A DNA stretch of 64,000 bases from assembly GCF_023278185.1 (NCBI RefSeq), contig NZ_CP066356.1:8610001-8674000 (forward strand), given 5' to 3'. The stretch is from Bradyrhizobium elkanii USDA 76. GTDB lineage: Bacteria > Pseudomonadota > Alphaproteobacteria > Rhizobiales > Xanthobacteraceae. The stretch's first letter is position 1. Each line of letters starts with the position of its first letter. The translations under genes and the position numbers were made by a program. Positions 26,472 through 35,799 of the stretch are shown here, piece by piece. The notes under the pieces were generated by a model that searched no databases, was not told the origin of the DNA, and was given only the letters and a program-made list of their open reading frames with translations.

Positions 26472-28022
26472 ATGTACACCGGCAAGCATGCTTACCTGCG
26501 CCCGCTGCAACCCGCCTTCATCATGGCCGGGACCGGCGAGACCGTCACCTATCGTGAGCTCGAGGCGCGCTCCAACCGGCTCGCGCATCTGTTCCGCAAG
26601 CAGGGGCTGGGGCGGCTCGACCATTATTCGATCTTCATGGAGAACAACAACCGCTACCTCGAGGCCTGCGGCGCCGGCGAGCGCGCCGGGCTCTACTTCA
26701 CCTGCGTCAACTCCTACCTCACCGCGGGCGAGCTCGCCTACATCCTGACCAACAGCCAGTCGCGGATCCTGATCACCTCGAAGCTGAAGCTCGACATCGC
26801 GCGCGAGGCGCTGAAGGAGTGTCCGCAGGTCGAGCTCTGCATCGTGGTCGACGGCGACAGCGAGAGCGAGCGCATCGTCGGGCTGCGCGAGGCCACCGCG
26901 GGCCTGCCGTCAACGCCGATCGCGGACGAATATGCCGGCACCGCGATGCTGTATTCCTCCGGCACCACCGGCCGGCCCAAGGGCATCGTGCGGCCGCTGC
27001 CGGAGCAGCCGCCGTCGCAGAACCTGCCGCTGTTCGATTTCCTGACCAAGCTCTGGCACTACCGCGAGGGCATGGTCTACCTCTCGCCGGCGCCGCTCTA
27101 TCACTCGGCGCCGCAGGCCGCGGTCAATCTCACCATCCGGATGGGCGGCACGGTCGTCATCATGGAGAGCTTCGATCCGGAGCGCTATCTGCAGCTGGTC
27201 GAGAAATGGGGCATCACCCACAGCCAGCTGGTGCCGACCATGTTTTCACGTCTGCTGAAACTGCCCGAGGAAGTTCGCGCTCGCTACGATCTGTCGACCC
27301 TCGAGATTGCGATCCATGCCGCCGCGCCCTGCCCGGCGCTGGTCAAGGACGACATGATCAAATGGTGGGGTCCCATCATCCACGAATATTACGGCGCGAC
27401 CGAGGGGCTCGGCTTCACCGCCTGCAACAGCGAGGAGTGGCTCGCGCATCGCGGCACCGTCGGCAGGGTCCTGCTCGGCGATCTGCATATCCTCGACGAG
27501 AACATGCAGCCCTGCCCGAAGGGAACGCCGGGCACAGTGTGGTTCAAGACCGCCACGCCATTCGAATATTTCAACGACCCCGCCAAGACCACCGAGGCGC
27601 GCTCGGCCGACGGCAGCATGAGCACGGTCGGCGACGTCGGCTATGTCGACGACGACAACTTCCTTTATCTCACCGATCGCGCCACTTTCATGATCATCTC
27701 CGGCGGCGTGAACATCTATCCGCAGGAATGCGAGAACCTGTTGATCACCCATCCCAAGGTCGCCGACGCCGCGGTGTTCGGCGTGCCCAATGTCGATCTC
27801 GGCGAGGAGGTGAAGGCGGTGGTGCAGCCGGTCGACGGCATCGCGCCGGGGCCGGAGCTTGCCGAGGAACTGATCGCGTTCTGCGCCAGCTCGCTGTCGC
27901 GCCAGAAAGTGCCGCGCTCGGTGGATTTCGAGGCCGAGCTGCCGCGGCTGCCGACCGGCAAACTCTACAAGCGCCTGCTGCGTGACCGCTATTGGGGCAA
28001 CAAGACCTCGCGGATCGTGTGA
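26472..28022 (+). CDS. Acyl-CoA synthetase (AMP-binding)
   Basis: A 516-residue adenylate-forming ligase that activates a carboxylic acid to its CoA thioester via an acyl-AMP. The P-loop-like motif YSSGTTGRPKGI, the ATP-binding YYGATEGLGFT, the hinge region FLYLTDRATFMIISGGVNIYP (split here by family logic) and the catalytic Lys in LPTGKLYKRL are all present. Substrate is not readable; relatives include bile-acid and medium-chain CoA ligases. GGGGGATGTGACGTTCG lies before the ATG. It is co-directional with the maleylacetate-reductase-like gene, with a repeat between them. Confidence 0.88.
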   Translation: MYTGKHAYLRPLQPAFIMAGTGETVTYRELEARSNRLAHLFRKQGLGRLDHYSIFMENNNRYLEACGAGERAGLYFTCVNSYLTAGELAYILTNSQSRILITSKLKLDIAREALKECPQVELCIVVDGDSESERIVGLREATAGLPSTPIADEYAGTAMLYSSGTTGRPKGIVRPLPEQPPSQNLPLFDFLTKLWHYREGMVYLSPAPLYHSAPQAAVNLTIRMGGTVVIMESFDPERYLQLVEKWGITHSQLVPTMFSRLLKLPEEVRARYDLSTLEIAIHAAAPCPALVKDDMIKWWGPIIHEYYGATEGLGFTACNSEEWLAHRGTVGRVLLGDLHILDENMQPCPKGTPGTVWFKTATPFEYFNDPAKTTEARSADGSMSTVGDVGYVDDDNFLYLTDRATFMIISGGVNIYPQECENLLITHPKVADAAVFGVPNVDLGEEVKAVVQPVDGIAPGPELAEELIAFCASSLSRQKVPRSVDFEAELPRLPTGKLYKRLLRDRYWGNKTSRIV

Positions 28023-28144
28023 ACGGGCGATGCGTCGGGCCGGGCGAATGCAGCCGGAAGCGCCGGACAGCGTAACAAACTCGCCCGTCGCGCAGATTTC
28101 GCGCTATGCTCAGCGATCGCAAGCCAGCTTCGCCGGAGGCCGTC

Positions 28145-28843
28145 ATGCCGTCGCCCCAGCCGCGCGAGCCGGAGCCGGTACAGGCCGGAAGGCTCGAATT
28201 CACCGCCGCCGAGATCGGTGCTCTCGCCCATCTCTATCGTGGCGAGATCTACCGCAGTACGGTCTGGCGCACCCGCCTCGACAGCTCGACCAACTGGGCG
28301 GTGGTGACGACCGGGATCGCGCTGTCGGCGACCTACAGCAGCGCGGAGGCTTCGCCCTTGCCGATGGTGCTGGTCGGCCTGCTGGTAACGGTGTTCCTGT
28401 TGTTCGAGGCGCGGCGCTACCGTTACTTCAACGTCTGGCGCGCCCGCGCACGGTTGCTCGAAACCGATTTCTACGCGCCGATGATCCGAGGCGAAGGTCC
28501 CTCGCCGAACTCGGCCTGGACCGAGCTGCTTGCCAACGATTACCGCAACCCGAGATACCATATCAGCTATGTCCGGGCGATCGGCCGGCGGCTGCGCCGA
28601 ACCTATGGCTGGATTTTCGCGATCCAGGCCATCGCCTATTACGGCAAGCTCGCGATCCATCCGCTGCCGTTGACCACGATGAGCGAGATCTGGGATCGCG
28701 CCTCGATCGGCCCGATTCCCGGAGCCATCGTGGTTCTGGCCGGCGTCGCATTCCACTCCAGCTGGGCGCTGTTCGCGTTCGTCACGCATCGCATCGAGAT
28801 CGCCGATCGGCGCGCGCGGCGCAATCTGATCGCAATGGGATGA
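28145..28843 (+). CDS. DUF2270 integral membrane protein
   Basis: 232 residues from the ATG at 28145, preceded by GGAGG; an earlier in-frame ATG at 28106 lacks a ribosome binding site. A polar N-terminus is followed by the conserved LAHLYRGEIYRSTVWRTRLD, then two close helices (residues ~50-90), a soluble segment with YRYFNVWRARARLLE, and two more helices near the C-terminus. This is the DUF2270 pattern, of unknown function. It sits between the ligase and the dioxygenase on the same strand. Confidence 0.82.
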   Translation: MPSPQPREPEPVQAGRLEFTAAEIGALAHLYRGEIYRSTVWRTRLDSSTNWAVVTTGIALSATYSSAEASPLPMVLVGLLVTVFLLFEARRYRYFNVWRARARLLETDFYAPMIRGEGPSPNSAWTELLANDYRNPRYHISYVRAIGRRLRRTYGWIFAIQAIAYYGKLAIHPLPLTTMSEIWDRASIGPIPGAIVVLAGVAFHSSWALFAFVTHRIEIADRRARRNLIAMG

Positions 28844-28919
28844 GGCGCGAGCCGCGTTGCCGGTGGCGGGCTTTTCCCCTAACCTCACCCCAACAAGAAA
28901 AGTCAGGGAGGACTTGCCG

Positions 28920-29807
28920 ATGGAAGTGATCCCACTGCGTCAGGGCTTTGGCGCCGAACTGCGCGGCGTCACGCTGTCGGACGTTGCCGCCAGCGATGCC
29001 GCCTATGCGGCGGTGCGCGCGGCGTTCGAGGAACATTCGGTGCTGGTGTTCCGCGGCCAGGAGGTCAGCGACGACATCCAGCTCGCCTTCTCGCGCCGGT
29101 TCGGACCGCCCGAGGTGACCAAGGTCGGTTCGATGGGCACCGGATCGCATTTCGTGATCCTCTCGACCTTCGGGCCCGACGGCAAGGTGGTTCCATCCGA
29201 TCACCGGCAGCAGCTGCGTGCCAGGGCCAACCAGCTCTGGCACACCGATTCCTCCTTCAAGCGCTTGCCGGCGCTGACCTCGATCCTGTCGGCGCGCATC
29301 ATTCCTGAACATGGCGGCGAGACCGAATTCGTCTCGATGCGGCTTGCCTTCGAGCGGCTCGACAAGGACACGGCGAAGCGGCTGGAGAACTCGTTCGCCT
29401 GGCACTCCTACGCGCATTCGCGCAGCAAGGTGGCCACGGGACTTGCAACAACCGAGGAAGTCGACGCGCTGCCGCCGGTATGCTGGCGCATGGTCTGGCG
29501 CAATCCCGTCAACGGCCGCGGCGCGCTGTATCTCGCCTCCCATGCCTATGGCGTCGAGGGCATGGACGCCGAGGCCGGCAAGGCGCTGATCGAGCAATTG
29601 ACCGAAGCCGCGACCGCGCCCGGCGTCAGCTATCTGCACCAATGGAAGCAGGGCGACGTCGTGATGTGGGACAACCGCGCCACCATGCACCGCGGCCGCC
29701 CCTGGCCGGCGCATGAAGGCCGCCTGATGATTCGCACCACGATCTCCGCGACCGAGGCCGACGGCGTCGCCAACATGCACCTGCCCTCGCCGCAGGCGGC
29801 GGAGTGA
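28920..29807 (+). CDS. TauD/TfdA family Fe(II)/2-oxoglutarate dioxygenase
   Basis: 295 residues from the ATG at 28920, with GGGAGG about 9 bases upstream. The iron ligands are H108 and D110 in ANQLWHTDSSF and H257 in ATMHRG, and the 2-oxoglutarate-binding Arg is R272 in MIRTT. ANQLWHTDSSFK, the later GETEF and VMWDNRATMHRG are notably close to TfdA, the 2,4-dichlorophenoxyacetate dioxygenase, rather than taurine-specific TauD (recollected comparison). Such enzymes hydroxylate next to an ether, sulfonate or similar group and release it. The nearby maleylacetate-reductase-like gene makes an aryloxyalkanoate-type substrate plausible. Confidence 0.85.
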   Translation: MEVIPLRQGFGAELRGVTLSDVAASDAAYAAVRAAFEEHSVLVFRGQEVSDDIQLAFSRRFGPPEVTKVGSMGTGSHFVILSTFGPDGKVVPSDHRQQLRARANQLWHTDSSFKRLPALTSILSARIIPEHGGETEFVSMRLAFERLDKDTAKRLENSFAWHSYAHSRSKVATGLATTEEVDALPPVCWRMVWRNPVNGRGALYLASHAYGVEGMDAEAGKALIEQLTEAATAPGVSYLHQWKQGDVVMWDNRATMHRGRPWPAHEGRLMIRTTISATEADGVANMHLPSPQAAE

Positions 29808-30262
29808 GGTGAATGGCGATGCACCGTCATCCTGAGGAGCGCGTAGCGCGTCTCGAAGGATGCACGGCCCGGCTGGTGGCGTTCATCCTTCGAGGCTCGC
29901 TCCGCTCGCGCCTCAGCGACTGTGTTCTTCGTCAAGCGGGTTGCCATTGTTTTTGGTCCCTGAGCATGGATGACGGAGCTACATCGCGATTTGATCGGCG
30001 ACAAACTGTCGCTGATTGCGGAAAGTCTCACGCCGCACACATCGGCGTCGGCAACCGAATTCAAACGGAGATTCGCCGCTGCAGAGCAAAACAACCGGAG
30101 TTCCCCGCAATCACAGCCATTCTTCCCGATCCGTGGAAATTTTAATGTTGTGGGGTCATCCGAATTGCCAATCCCCGCGCGATCCTCGCTGGTTGCCCGA
30201 CAGCCTCACCGTGGTATCGTCGATGCCAATCGGCCATTGAGACCGAAATGTGGGAGGGGACC
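29808..30262. other. Intergenic region with REP-like repeat (29825-29915)
   Basis: About 455 bases with no convincing gene. It opens with a repeat of the CATCCTGAGGAGCGCG type whose second half, CATCCTTCGAGGCTCGC, is an imperfect inverted copy. Related copies are at 50874-51000 and 54395-54494. The remainder is lower in GC and must contain the promoter of the binding-protein gene at 30263. Confidence 0.6.
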
Positions 30263-31858
30263 ATGCGGAGCGTGCAAGCGCTGGCCGTCGCGGTGTTGTC
30301 TGTGCTGATCATCAGCGACGTTTCACGCGCAGCCGAGCCGAAATCAGGCGGCATCTTCAGGATCTATCACCGCGACAGCCCCGGCAGCGCCTCGATCCAC
30401 GAGGGCGCGACCTATTCGCTGAACGTTCCGTTCATGCCGATCTTCAACAATCTCGTCATCTTCGACCAGCACATCGCCCAGAACAGCGCCAGCACGATCA
30501 GGCCCGAGCTTGCCGAGAGCTGGGCCTGGAGCGGCGACAACAAGACGCTGACCTTCAAGCTGCGCAAGGACGTGAAATGGCACGACGGCAAGCCGTTCAC
30601 CGCGGCCGATGTCAAATGCACCTTCGACATGCTGATGGGCAAGTCGCAGCAGAAGTTCCGGCAAAACCCGCGCAAGTCCTGGTACGAACAAGTCGAGGAG
30701 GTCACGACCAACGGCGACTATGAGGCGTCGTTCAAGCTGAAGCGGCCGCAGCCCGCGCTGTTGTCGCTGCTCGCCTCAGGCTATTCGCCGGTCTATCCCT
30801 GCCATGTGTCGCCGGCCGAAATGCGCACCAAGCCGGTCGGCACCGGCCCGTTCAAGTTCGTCGAGTTCAAGGCCAACGAGTCGATCAAGCTCACCAAGAA
30901 CCCGGACTACTTCAAGAAGGGCCTGCCTTATCTCGACGGTATCGAGTTCACCATCATCCCGAACCGCTCGACCGCGATCCTCGGCTTCGTCTCCGGCAAG
31001 TTCGACATGACGTTCCCGACCGAGGTCTCGATCCCGCTGCTCAAGGACGTCAAGTCGCAGGCGCCCAATGCGGTCTGCGTGGTGGAACCGAACAACGTCT
31101 CCACCAACATCATCATCAATTCGACCGCGCCGCCGTTCGACAATCTTGACATCCGCCGCGCGCTGGCGCTGGCGCTCGACCGCAAGGCGTTCATCCAGAT
31201 CATGTTCGAGGGCCAGGGCGACATCGGCGGTACCATGGAGCCCGCGCCGGACGGGCTGTGGGCGATGCCGAAGGACATGCTGGAGCAGATCCCCGGCTAC
31301 GGTCCCGACATCGAGAAGAACCGCGAGGAAGCCCGCAAGCTGATGCAGAAGGCGGGCTATGGCCCGGACAAGCACCTGCAGATCAAGGTCTCGACCCGCA
31401 ACATCGCGGTCTATCGCGACCCCGCGATCATCCTGATCGACCAGATCAAGAGCATCTACATCGACGCCGAGCTCGACGTCGTCGACACCGCGCAATGGTT
31501 CCCGAAGATCGCCCGCAAGGACTACTCGCTCGGCCTCAACCTCACCGGCAATGCCGTCGACGAGCCCGACCAGTCGTTCTACGAGAACTATGCCTGCGGC
31601 TCGGAGCGGAACTACACCAATTATTGCAACAAGGAGATCGAGAAGCTGTTCGACCAGCAGTCGGAAGAGACCAACACCGACAAGCGCAAGAAGCTGGTCT
31701 GGGAGATCGACAAGAAGCTGCAGGAAGACGTCGCGCGTCCGATCATCTTCCATGCCCGCACCGGCACCTGCTGGCAGCCTTACGTGAAGAATGTCACGAT
31801 CATGTCCAACAGCTCATATAACGGCTATCGTTACGAAGACGTCTGGCTGGACAAGTAG
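30263..31858 (+). CDS. ABC transporter substrate-binding protein, peptide/opine type (SBP_bac_5)
   Basis: A 531-residue periplasmic binding protein of the DppA/OppA class. The ATG at 30263 is chosen because GGGAGGGG ends 3 bases before it and it starts directly into a signal peptide (LAVAVLSVLIISDVSRA). FKLRKDVKWHDGKPFTAADV is the family signature near residue 100. It is the first gene of a complete transporter: binding protein, two permeases, two ATPases. Members carry peptides, nickel, opines or other small molecules; the ligand is not evident. Confidence 0.9.
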   Translation: MRSVQALAVAVLSVLIISDVSRAAEPKSGGIFRIYHRDSPGSASIHEGATYSLNVPFMPIFNNLVIFDQHIAQNSASTIRPELAESWAWSGDNKTLTFKLRKDVKWHDGKPFTAADVKCTFDMLMGKSQQKFRQNPRKSWYEQVEEVTTNGDYEASFKLKRPQPALLSLLASGYSPVYPCHVSPAEMRTKPVGTGPFKFVEFKANESIKLTKNPDYFKKGLPYLDGIEFTIIPNRSTAILGFVSGKFDMTFPTEVSIPLLKDVKSQAPNAVCVVEPNNVSTNIIINSTAPPFDNLDIRRALALALDRKAFIQIMFEGQGDIGGTMEPAPDGLWAMPKDMLEQIPGYGPDIEKNREEARKLMQKAGYGPDKHLQIKVSTRNIAVYRDPAIILIDQIKSIYIDAELDVVDTAQWFPKIARKDYSLGLNLTGNAVDEPDQSFYENYACGSERNYTNYCNKEIEKLFDQQSEETNTDKRKKLVWEIDKKLQEDVARPIIFHARTGTCWQPYVKNVTIMSNSSYNGYRYEDVWLDK

Positions 31859-31863
31859 GCGTA

Positions 31864-31920
31864 GCGTTTTCGAGCGAAGTGAATACCGGTTCGCGTCAAG
31901 AAACGCGTCGGAAGACAAGA
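31864..31920. repeat. Dispersed intergenic repeat (AGCGTTTTCGAGCGA family), copy 2
   Basis: AGCGTTTTCGAGCGAAGTG, TACCGGTTCGCGTC and AAACGCGTCGGAAGACAAGA are found in the same order as at 26389-26450. It lies between the binding-protein gene and the first permease, so inside a presumed operon transcript. Confidence 0.75.
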
Positions 31921-31948
31921 CACAGGCGGGATCAGGGAGAGAGCCAGG

Positions 31949-32896
31949 GTGTTTGCCTATATCGTGCGGCGGCTGTTCCTGATGCTCGTGACCCTGTTCG
32001 GGATCTCGATCATCATTTTCGTGCTGCTGCGCGTCGTTCCCGGCAACATCGTCGACATCCTGTTCGACGCTGCGGGCTTCGTCGATCCCGCCGACAAGGC
32101 CAATCTCGAGCGCGAGCTCGGCCTGAGCCAGCCGATCGTGATCCAGTATCTGCACTGGATCGGCGGCCTGCTGCACGGGGACCTCGGCTACTCCTACGTC
32201 TCGGAGAAGCCGGCGCTGGAGGAAATCCTGCCGCGGATTCCGATTACGGCGCGGCTTGCCGGACTGGCGCTATTGTTCTCCGCCTCGATCGGCATTCCGC
32301 TCGGCGTCATCAGCGCGGTCCACCAGGGCTCACGGCTCGATTATGCGCTGCGCGTCGTCAGCCTCAGCGGCCTGTCACTGCCGTCATTCTGGCTCGGCCT
32401 GCTGATTTTGATGGCCTCGGTCTCGCTGTTCGGCACCATGCCGATCTTCAATCCGAACCCGAAGACCTGGCTCGAGGCGCTGACCATCTATGCCGTGCCG
32501 GCGATGGCGGTCGGCTTCCGCAGCGCGGCGCTCACCATGCGCATCACCCGCTCCTCGATGCTTGAGATCCTGCGCCAGGACTATATCCGCACCGCACGTG
32601 CCAAGGGCGCCTCCGAAGCCTCCGTGAACTATCACCACGCGCTGAAGAACGCGGTGCTGCCGGTCATCACCGTGATCGGCATCGAGGCCGCGTTCCTGAT
32701 CGGCGGGCTGATCGTCACCGAGACCGTGTTCAACATCCCCGGCATCGCCCGCTTCCTGGTCGAGGCGCTGCGCTGGCGCGACTACCCGATCGTGCAGAAC
32801 CTCGTGATGTTCATCGCCGTCGTCGTGGTGGTGGTCAACTTCATCGTCGACATGCTCTATGCGGCAATCGACCCGCGTATCCGGTTTGGAGACTGA
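31949..32896 (+). CDS. ABC transporter permease, DppB type
   Basis: A 315-residue inner-membrane permease with six predicted helices. GTG start, with GGGAGAG upstream. The N-terminus AYIVRRLFLMLVTLFG is typical of DppB/OppB, and the cytoplasmic EAA loop DYIRTARAKGASEASVNYHH, which contacts the ATPases, is intact. It forms the translocation pore with the following DppC-type permease. Confidence 0.9.
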   Translation: MFAYIVRRLFLMLVTLFGISIIIFVLLRVVPGNIVDILFDAAGFVDPADKANLERELGLSQPIVIQYLHWIGGLLHGDLGYSYVSEKPALEEILPRIPITARLAGLALLFSASIGIPLGVISAVHQGSRLDYALRVVSLSGLSLPSFWLGLLILMASVSLFGTMPIFNPNPKTWLEALTIYAVPAMAVGFRSAALTMRITRSSMLEILRQDYIRTARAKGASEASVNYHHALKNAVLPVITVIGIEAAFLIGGLIVTETVFNIPGIARFLVEALRWRDYPIVQNLVMFIAVVVVVVNFIVDMLYAAIDPRIRFGD

Positions 32897-32900
32897 GCGC

Positions 32901-33794
32901 TTGGCAACGATCAATTTCGACAGCGAATTGCGACGTGCCGGGGCCAACGCCACCGGCGGCTGGGGACGGTTTGCGTTCCTCGCACAGCGCCATGTGCTCG
33001 GCACGGTCGGCCTCGTCATCATGCTGCTGTTCGTGCTGACCGCGATCTTCGCTAACGTCATCAGCCGCTACGATCCGCTCAGCGTCGATTCCGCGCACCG
33101 GCTGGCTGCGCCGTCCGCGCTGCACTGGTTCGGCACCGATTCCTTCGGCCGCGACGTCTGGAGCCGCATCATCCACGGCGCGCGGATCTCGCTCGCGGTC
33201 GGCATCGGCTCGACGACGCTCGGCGCCACGCTCGGCGTGATCGTGGGCCTCGCCTCCGGCTATCTCTCCGGCTGGGTCGACCTCGTGTTCCAGCGGGTGA
33301 CCGACATCCTGCAATCGCTGCCGCTCTTGGTGCTCGCGCTCGTGATGACGGCGGCGCTCGGCCCCTCGCTGCCGAACGTGATCCTGGCGATCGCAATTCC
33401 CCTGATCCCGACGGTCGCACGCGTGATCCGCGCCAACACGCTGGCGCTGCGCGAGCAACCGTTCGTCGAGGCCGCCAAATCGATCGGCATGAGCGAGATG
33501 CGGATCGCGCTGCGCCACGTGCTGCCCAACACCATCGCGCCGCTGATCGTGCTCGCCACCGCGCAACTCGGCTCGACCATCCTGACCGAAGCGTCGCTGT
33601 CGTTCCTTGGCCTCGGCATCCCCGAGCCTTATCCGTCCTGGGGTCGCATGCTGTCCGAATCCGCCGCCGAATATGTCCGCACCGCGCCGTGGCTCGTCAT
33701 CTTCCCCGGCATTGCGATCAGCCTCGCGGTGTTCGGCACCAATCTGTTCGGCGATGCGTTGCGTGATATTCTCGATCCGAGGCAGCGCGGCTGA
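32901..33794 (+). CDS. ABC transporter permease, DppC type
   Basis: 297 residues from TTG 32901, which has GGAGA about 7 bases upstream. A longer frame from 32859 would overlap the previous gene by 38 bases. The [19 protein letters not shown] motif after the first helix and the EAA loop [19 protein letters not shown] are characteristic of DppC/OppC permeases. The stop codon overlaps the ATPase start (TGATG). Confidence 0.88.
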   Translation: MATINFDSELRRAGANATGGWGRFAFLAQRHVLGTVGLVIMLLFVLTAIFANVISRYDPLSVDSAHRLAAPSALHWFGTDSFGRDVWSRIIHGARISLAVGIGSTTLGATLGVIVGLASGYLSGWVDLVFQRVTDILQSLPLLVLALVMTAALGPSLPNVILAIAIPLIPTVARVIRANTLALREQPFVEAAKSIGMSEMRIALRHVLPNTIAPLIVLATAQLGSTILTEASLSFLGLGIPEPYPSWGRMLSESAAEYVRTAPWLVIFPGIAISLAVFGTNLFGDALRDILDPRQRG

Positions 33795-34807
33795 TGAGCG
33801 AGGCCAAGACGCTCGATACGATTCTCGACGTGAAGAACCTGCAGACGGTGTTCTTCACCAACTCCGGTCTGTTCCGCGCGGTCGACGACGTCTCGTTCTC
33901 GGTCCGTCGCGGCGAAACGCTGGCAATCGTCGGCGAATCCGGCTGCGGCAAGAGCGTCAGCGCGCTGTCGATCATGCGGCTGGTGCCCGATCCGCCCGGC
34001 CGCATCGTCGGCGGCTCGGTGACGCTCGAGGGCACCGACCTGCTGAAGCTCGACGATGCCGCGATGCGCGATATCAGAGGCAACCGCATCTCCATGATCT
34101 TCCAGGAGCCGATGACCTCGCTCAATCCGGTGATGCGGATCGGCGACCAGATCATCGAGGCGGTGCGGCTGCACCAGAAGGTGAGCAGCAAGGAGGCCTG
34201 GAAGCAGGCCGTCGACATGCTGCGGCTGGTGCGCATCCCGGAGCCGGAGCGCCGCGCGCAGGAATATCCGCATCAGCTGTCCGGCGGCATGCGCCAGCGC
34301 GCCATGATCGCAATGGCGCTGGCGTGCCGGCCGGCGCTCCTGATCGCGGACGAACCGACCACGGCGCTCGACGTCACCATCCAGGCGCAGATCCTGGCGC
34401 TGATCGTCGATCTGCAAAAGCGGCTCGGCACCGGGCTGATCCTGATCACCCACGACCTCGGCGTCGTCGCGCAAACCGCGCAGCGCGTGATCGTGATGTA
34501 TGCCGGCAAAAAGGTCGAGGAGGCGACGGTCGAAGCTTTGTTCGAGACGCCGCTGCATCCCTACACGCGCGGGCTGATGGCCTCGATGCCGGCGGTGATC
34601 GCGCTCGGCGCCAAGACCGATGCGCGGCTGACCGAAATCCCCGGCATGGTGCCGTCGCTGACCAGGCTGCCGCCGGGCTGCGCCTTCGCGCCGCGCTGCA
34701 AGCTGGCGGTCGACCGCTGCCGGCAGGAGTATCCACCGCTCGACGAGATCAAGAGCAATCATTGGGCTGCGTGCTGGCGCGCCGGCGAGATAGCGGAGGC
34801 GTCATGA
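33794..34807 (+). CDS. ABC transporter ATP-binding protein, DppD type
   Basis: A 337-residue ATPase. Walker [14 protein letters not shown], signature [15 protein letters not shown], Walker [13 protein letters not shown] and the switch His in [11 protein letters not shown] are intact. The C-terminal cysteine motif [15 protein letters not shown] is the oligopeptide-transporter C-terminal domain, which in relatives can hold an Fe-S cluster. It overlaps the next gene by 4 bases. Confidence 0.9.
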   Translation: MSEAKTLDTILDVKNLQTVFFTNSGLFRAVDDVSFSVRRGETLAIVGESGCGKSVSALSIMRLVPDPPGRIVGGSVTLEGTDLLKLDDAAMRDIRGNRISMIFQEPMTSLNPVMRIGDQIIEAVRLHQKVSSKEAWKQAVDMLRLVRIPEPERRAQEYPHQLSGGMRQRAMIAMALACRPALLIADEPTTALDVTIQAQILALIVDLQKRLGTGLILITHDLGVVAQTAQRVIVMYAGKKVEEATVEALFETPLHPYTRGLMASMPAVIALGAKTDARLTEIPGMVPSLTRLPPGCAFAPRCKLAVDRCRQEYPPLDEIKSNHWAACWRAGEIAEAS

Positions 34808-35799
34808 CCGAACAACGCCCGCTCCTCGAGGTGACCGACCTCGTCAAGCACTATGCGGTACGCGGCGGTGTGCTGCGCCGGCAGGTCGGCACCGTGCATG
34901 CGGTCGACGGCGTCAGCTTCGCGCTTGGCGCCGGCGAGACACTTGGCTTGGTCGGCGAATCCGGCTGCGGCAAGTCGACGGTGGCGCGCACCGTGCTGCG
35001 GCTGGTCGAGCCGACCAGCGGCGCCATCAAGCTGGATGGCGAGGACATCGCGCCGCTCAGCAAGACTGCGCTGCGGCCGTACCGGCGCTCGATGCAGATC
35101 GTGTTCCAGGATCCGTTCGCCTCGCTCAACCCGCGCATGACGGCCGGCGACATCGTCGGCGAGCCCCTCATTGTACATGGCCTTGCGACCGGCGCGAAAA
35201 AACAGGAGCGTGTCGCGGAGCTGTTCCAGCAGGTCGGCCTGCGGCCCGACCAGATGAAGAATTTCCCGCACCAGTTCTCCGGCGGCCAGCGCCAGCGCAT
35301 CTGCATCGCGCGCGCGCTGTCGCTCGGGCCGCGGCTGATCGTCTGCGACGAGCCGGTCTCGGCACTCGACGTCTCGATCCAGGCGCAGGTGATCAATCTG
35401 TTGATCGACCTGCAGCGCCAGCAGAACTTCTCCTATCTGTTCATCGCGCACGATCTCGCTGTCGTCGCCCATATCAGCCACCGCGTCGCGGTGATGTATC
35501 TCGGCCGCATTGTCGAGATCGCCGACAAGCACGAGCTGTTCGCCAATCCGCGCCATCCCTACACCCAGGCGCTGCTCGCCTCGGTGCCGATCGCCGATCC
35601 GAAGGCGAAACGCACCGCTCCCCTGATTGACGGCGATGTCCCGAGCCCGATCAATCCACCTTCAGGCTGCGCCTTTCACACCCGCTGCCGCTACGCGATG
35701 GATCGCTGCAAGACCGAACGCCCGGTGCTGCAGGCGGCCGGCCCGGCGCATCAGGTCGCCTGCTGGCTGAATGAAGGGACGGGGCAAGCGGCCTCATAA
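34804..35799 (+). CDS. ABC transporter ATP-binding protein, DppF type
   Basis: 331 residues from the ATG that overlaps the DppD stop. Walker [14 protein letters not shown], signature [15 protein letters not shown], Walker [12 protein letters not shown] and the C-terminal [15 protein letters not shown] are present. It is the last gene of the transporter operon. Its final 49 bases overlap the 3' end of the convergent carboxylase alpha gene, so the two transcripts must end inside each other's coding sequence. Confidence 0.9.
   Translation: MTEQRPLLEVTDLVKHYAVRGGVLRRQVGTVHAVDGVSFALGAGETLGLVGESGCGKSTVARTVLRLVEPTSGAIKLDGEDIAPLSKTALRPYRRSMQIVFQDPFASLNPRMTAGDIVGEPLIVHGLATGAKKQERVAELFQQVGLRPDQMKNFPHQFSGGQRQRICIARALSLGPRLIVCDEPVSALDVSIQAQVINLLIDLQRQQNFSYLFIAHDLAVVAHISHRVAVMYLGRIVEIADKHELFANPRHPYTQALLASVPIADPKAKRTAPLIDGDVPSPINPPSGCAFHTRCRYAMDRCKTERPVLQAAGPAHQVACWLNEGTGQAAS

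Noticed and set aside
29808..30262. Several 70-110 codon frames before the binding-protein gene
   Set aside because: Part of each is repeat DNA, none has a ribosome binding site, and composition is unlike the neighbours.
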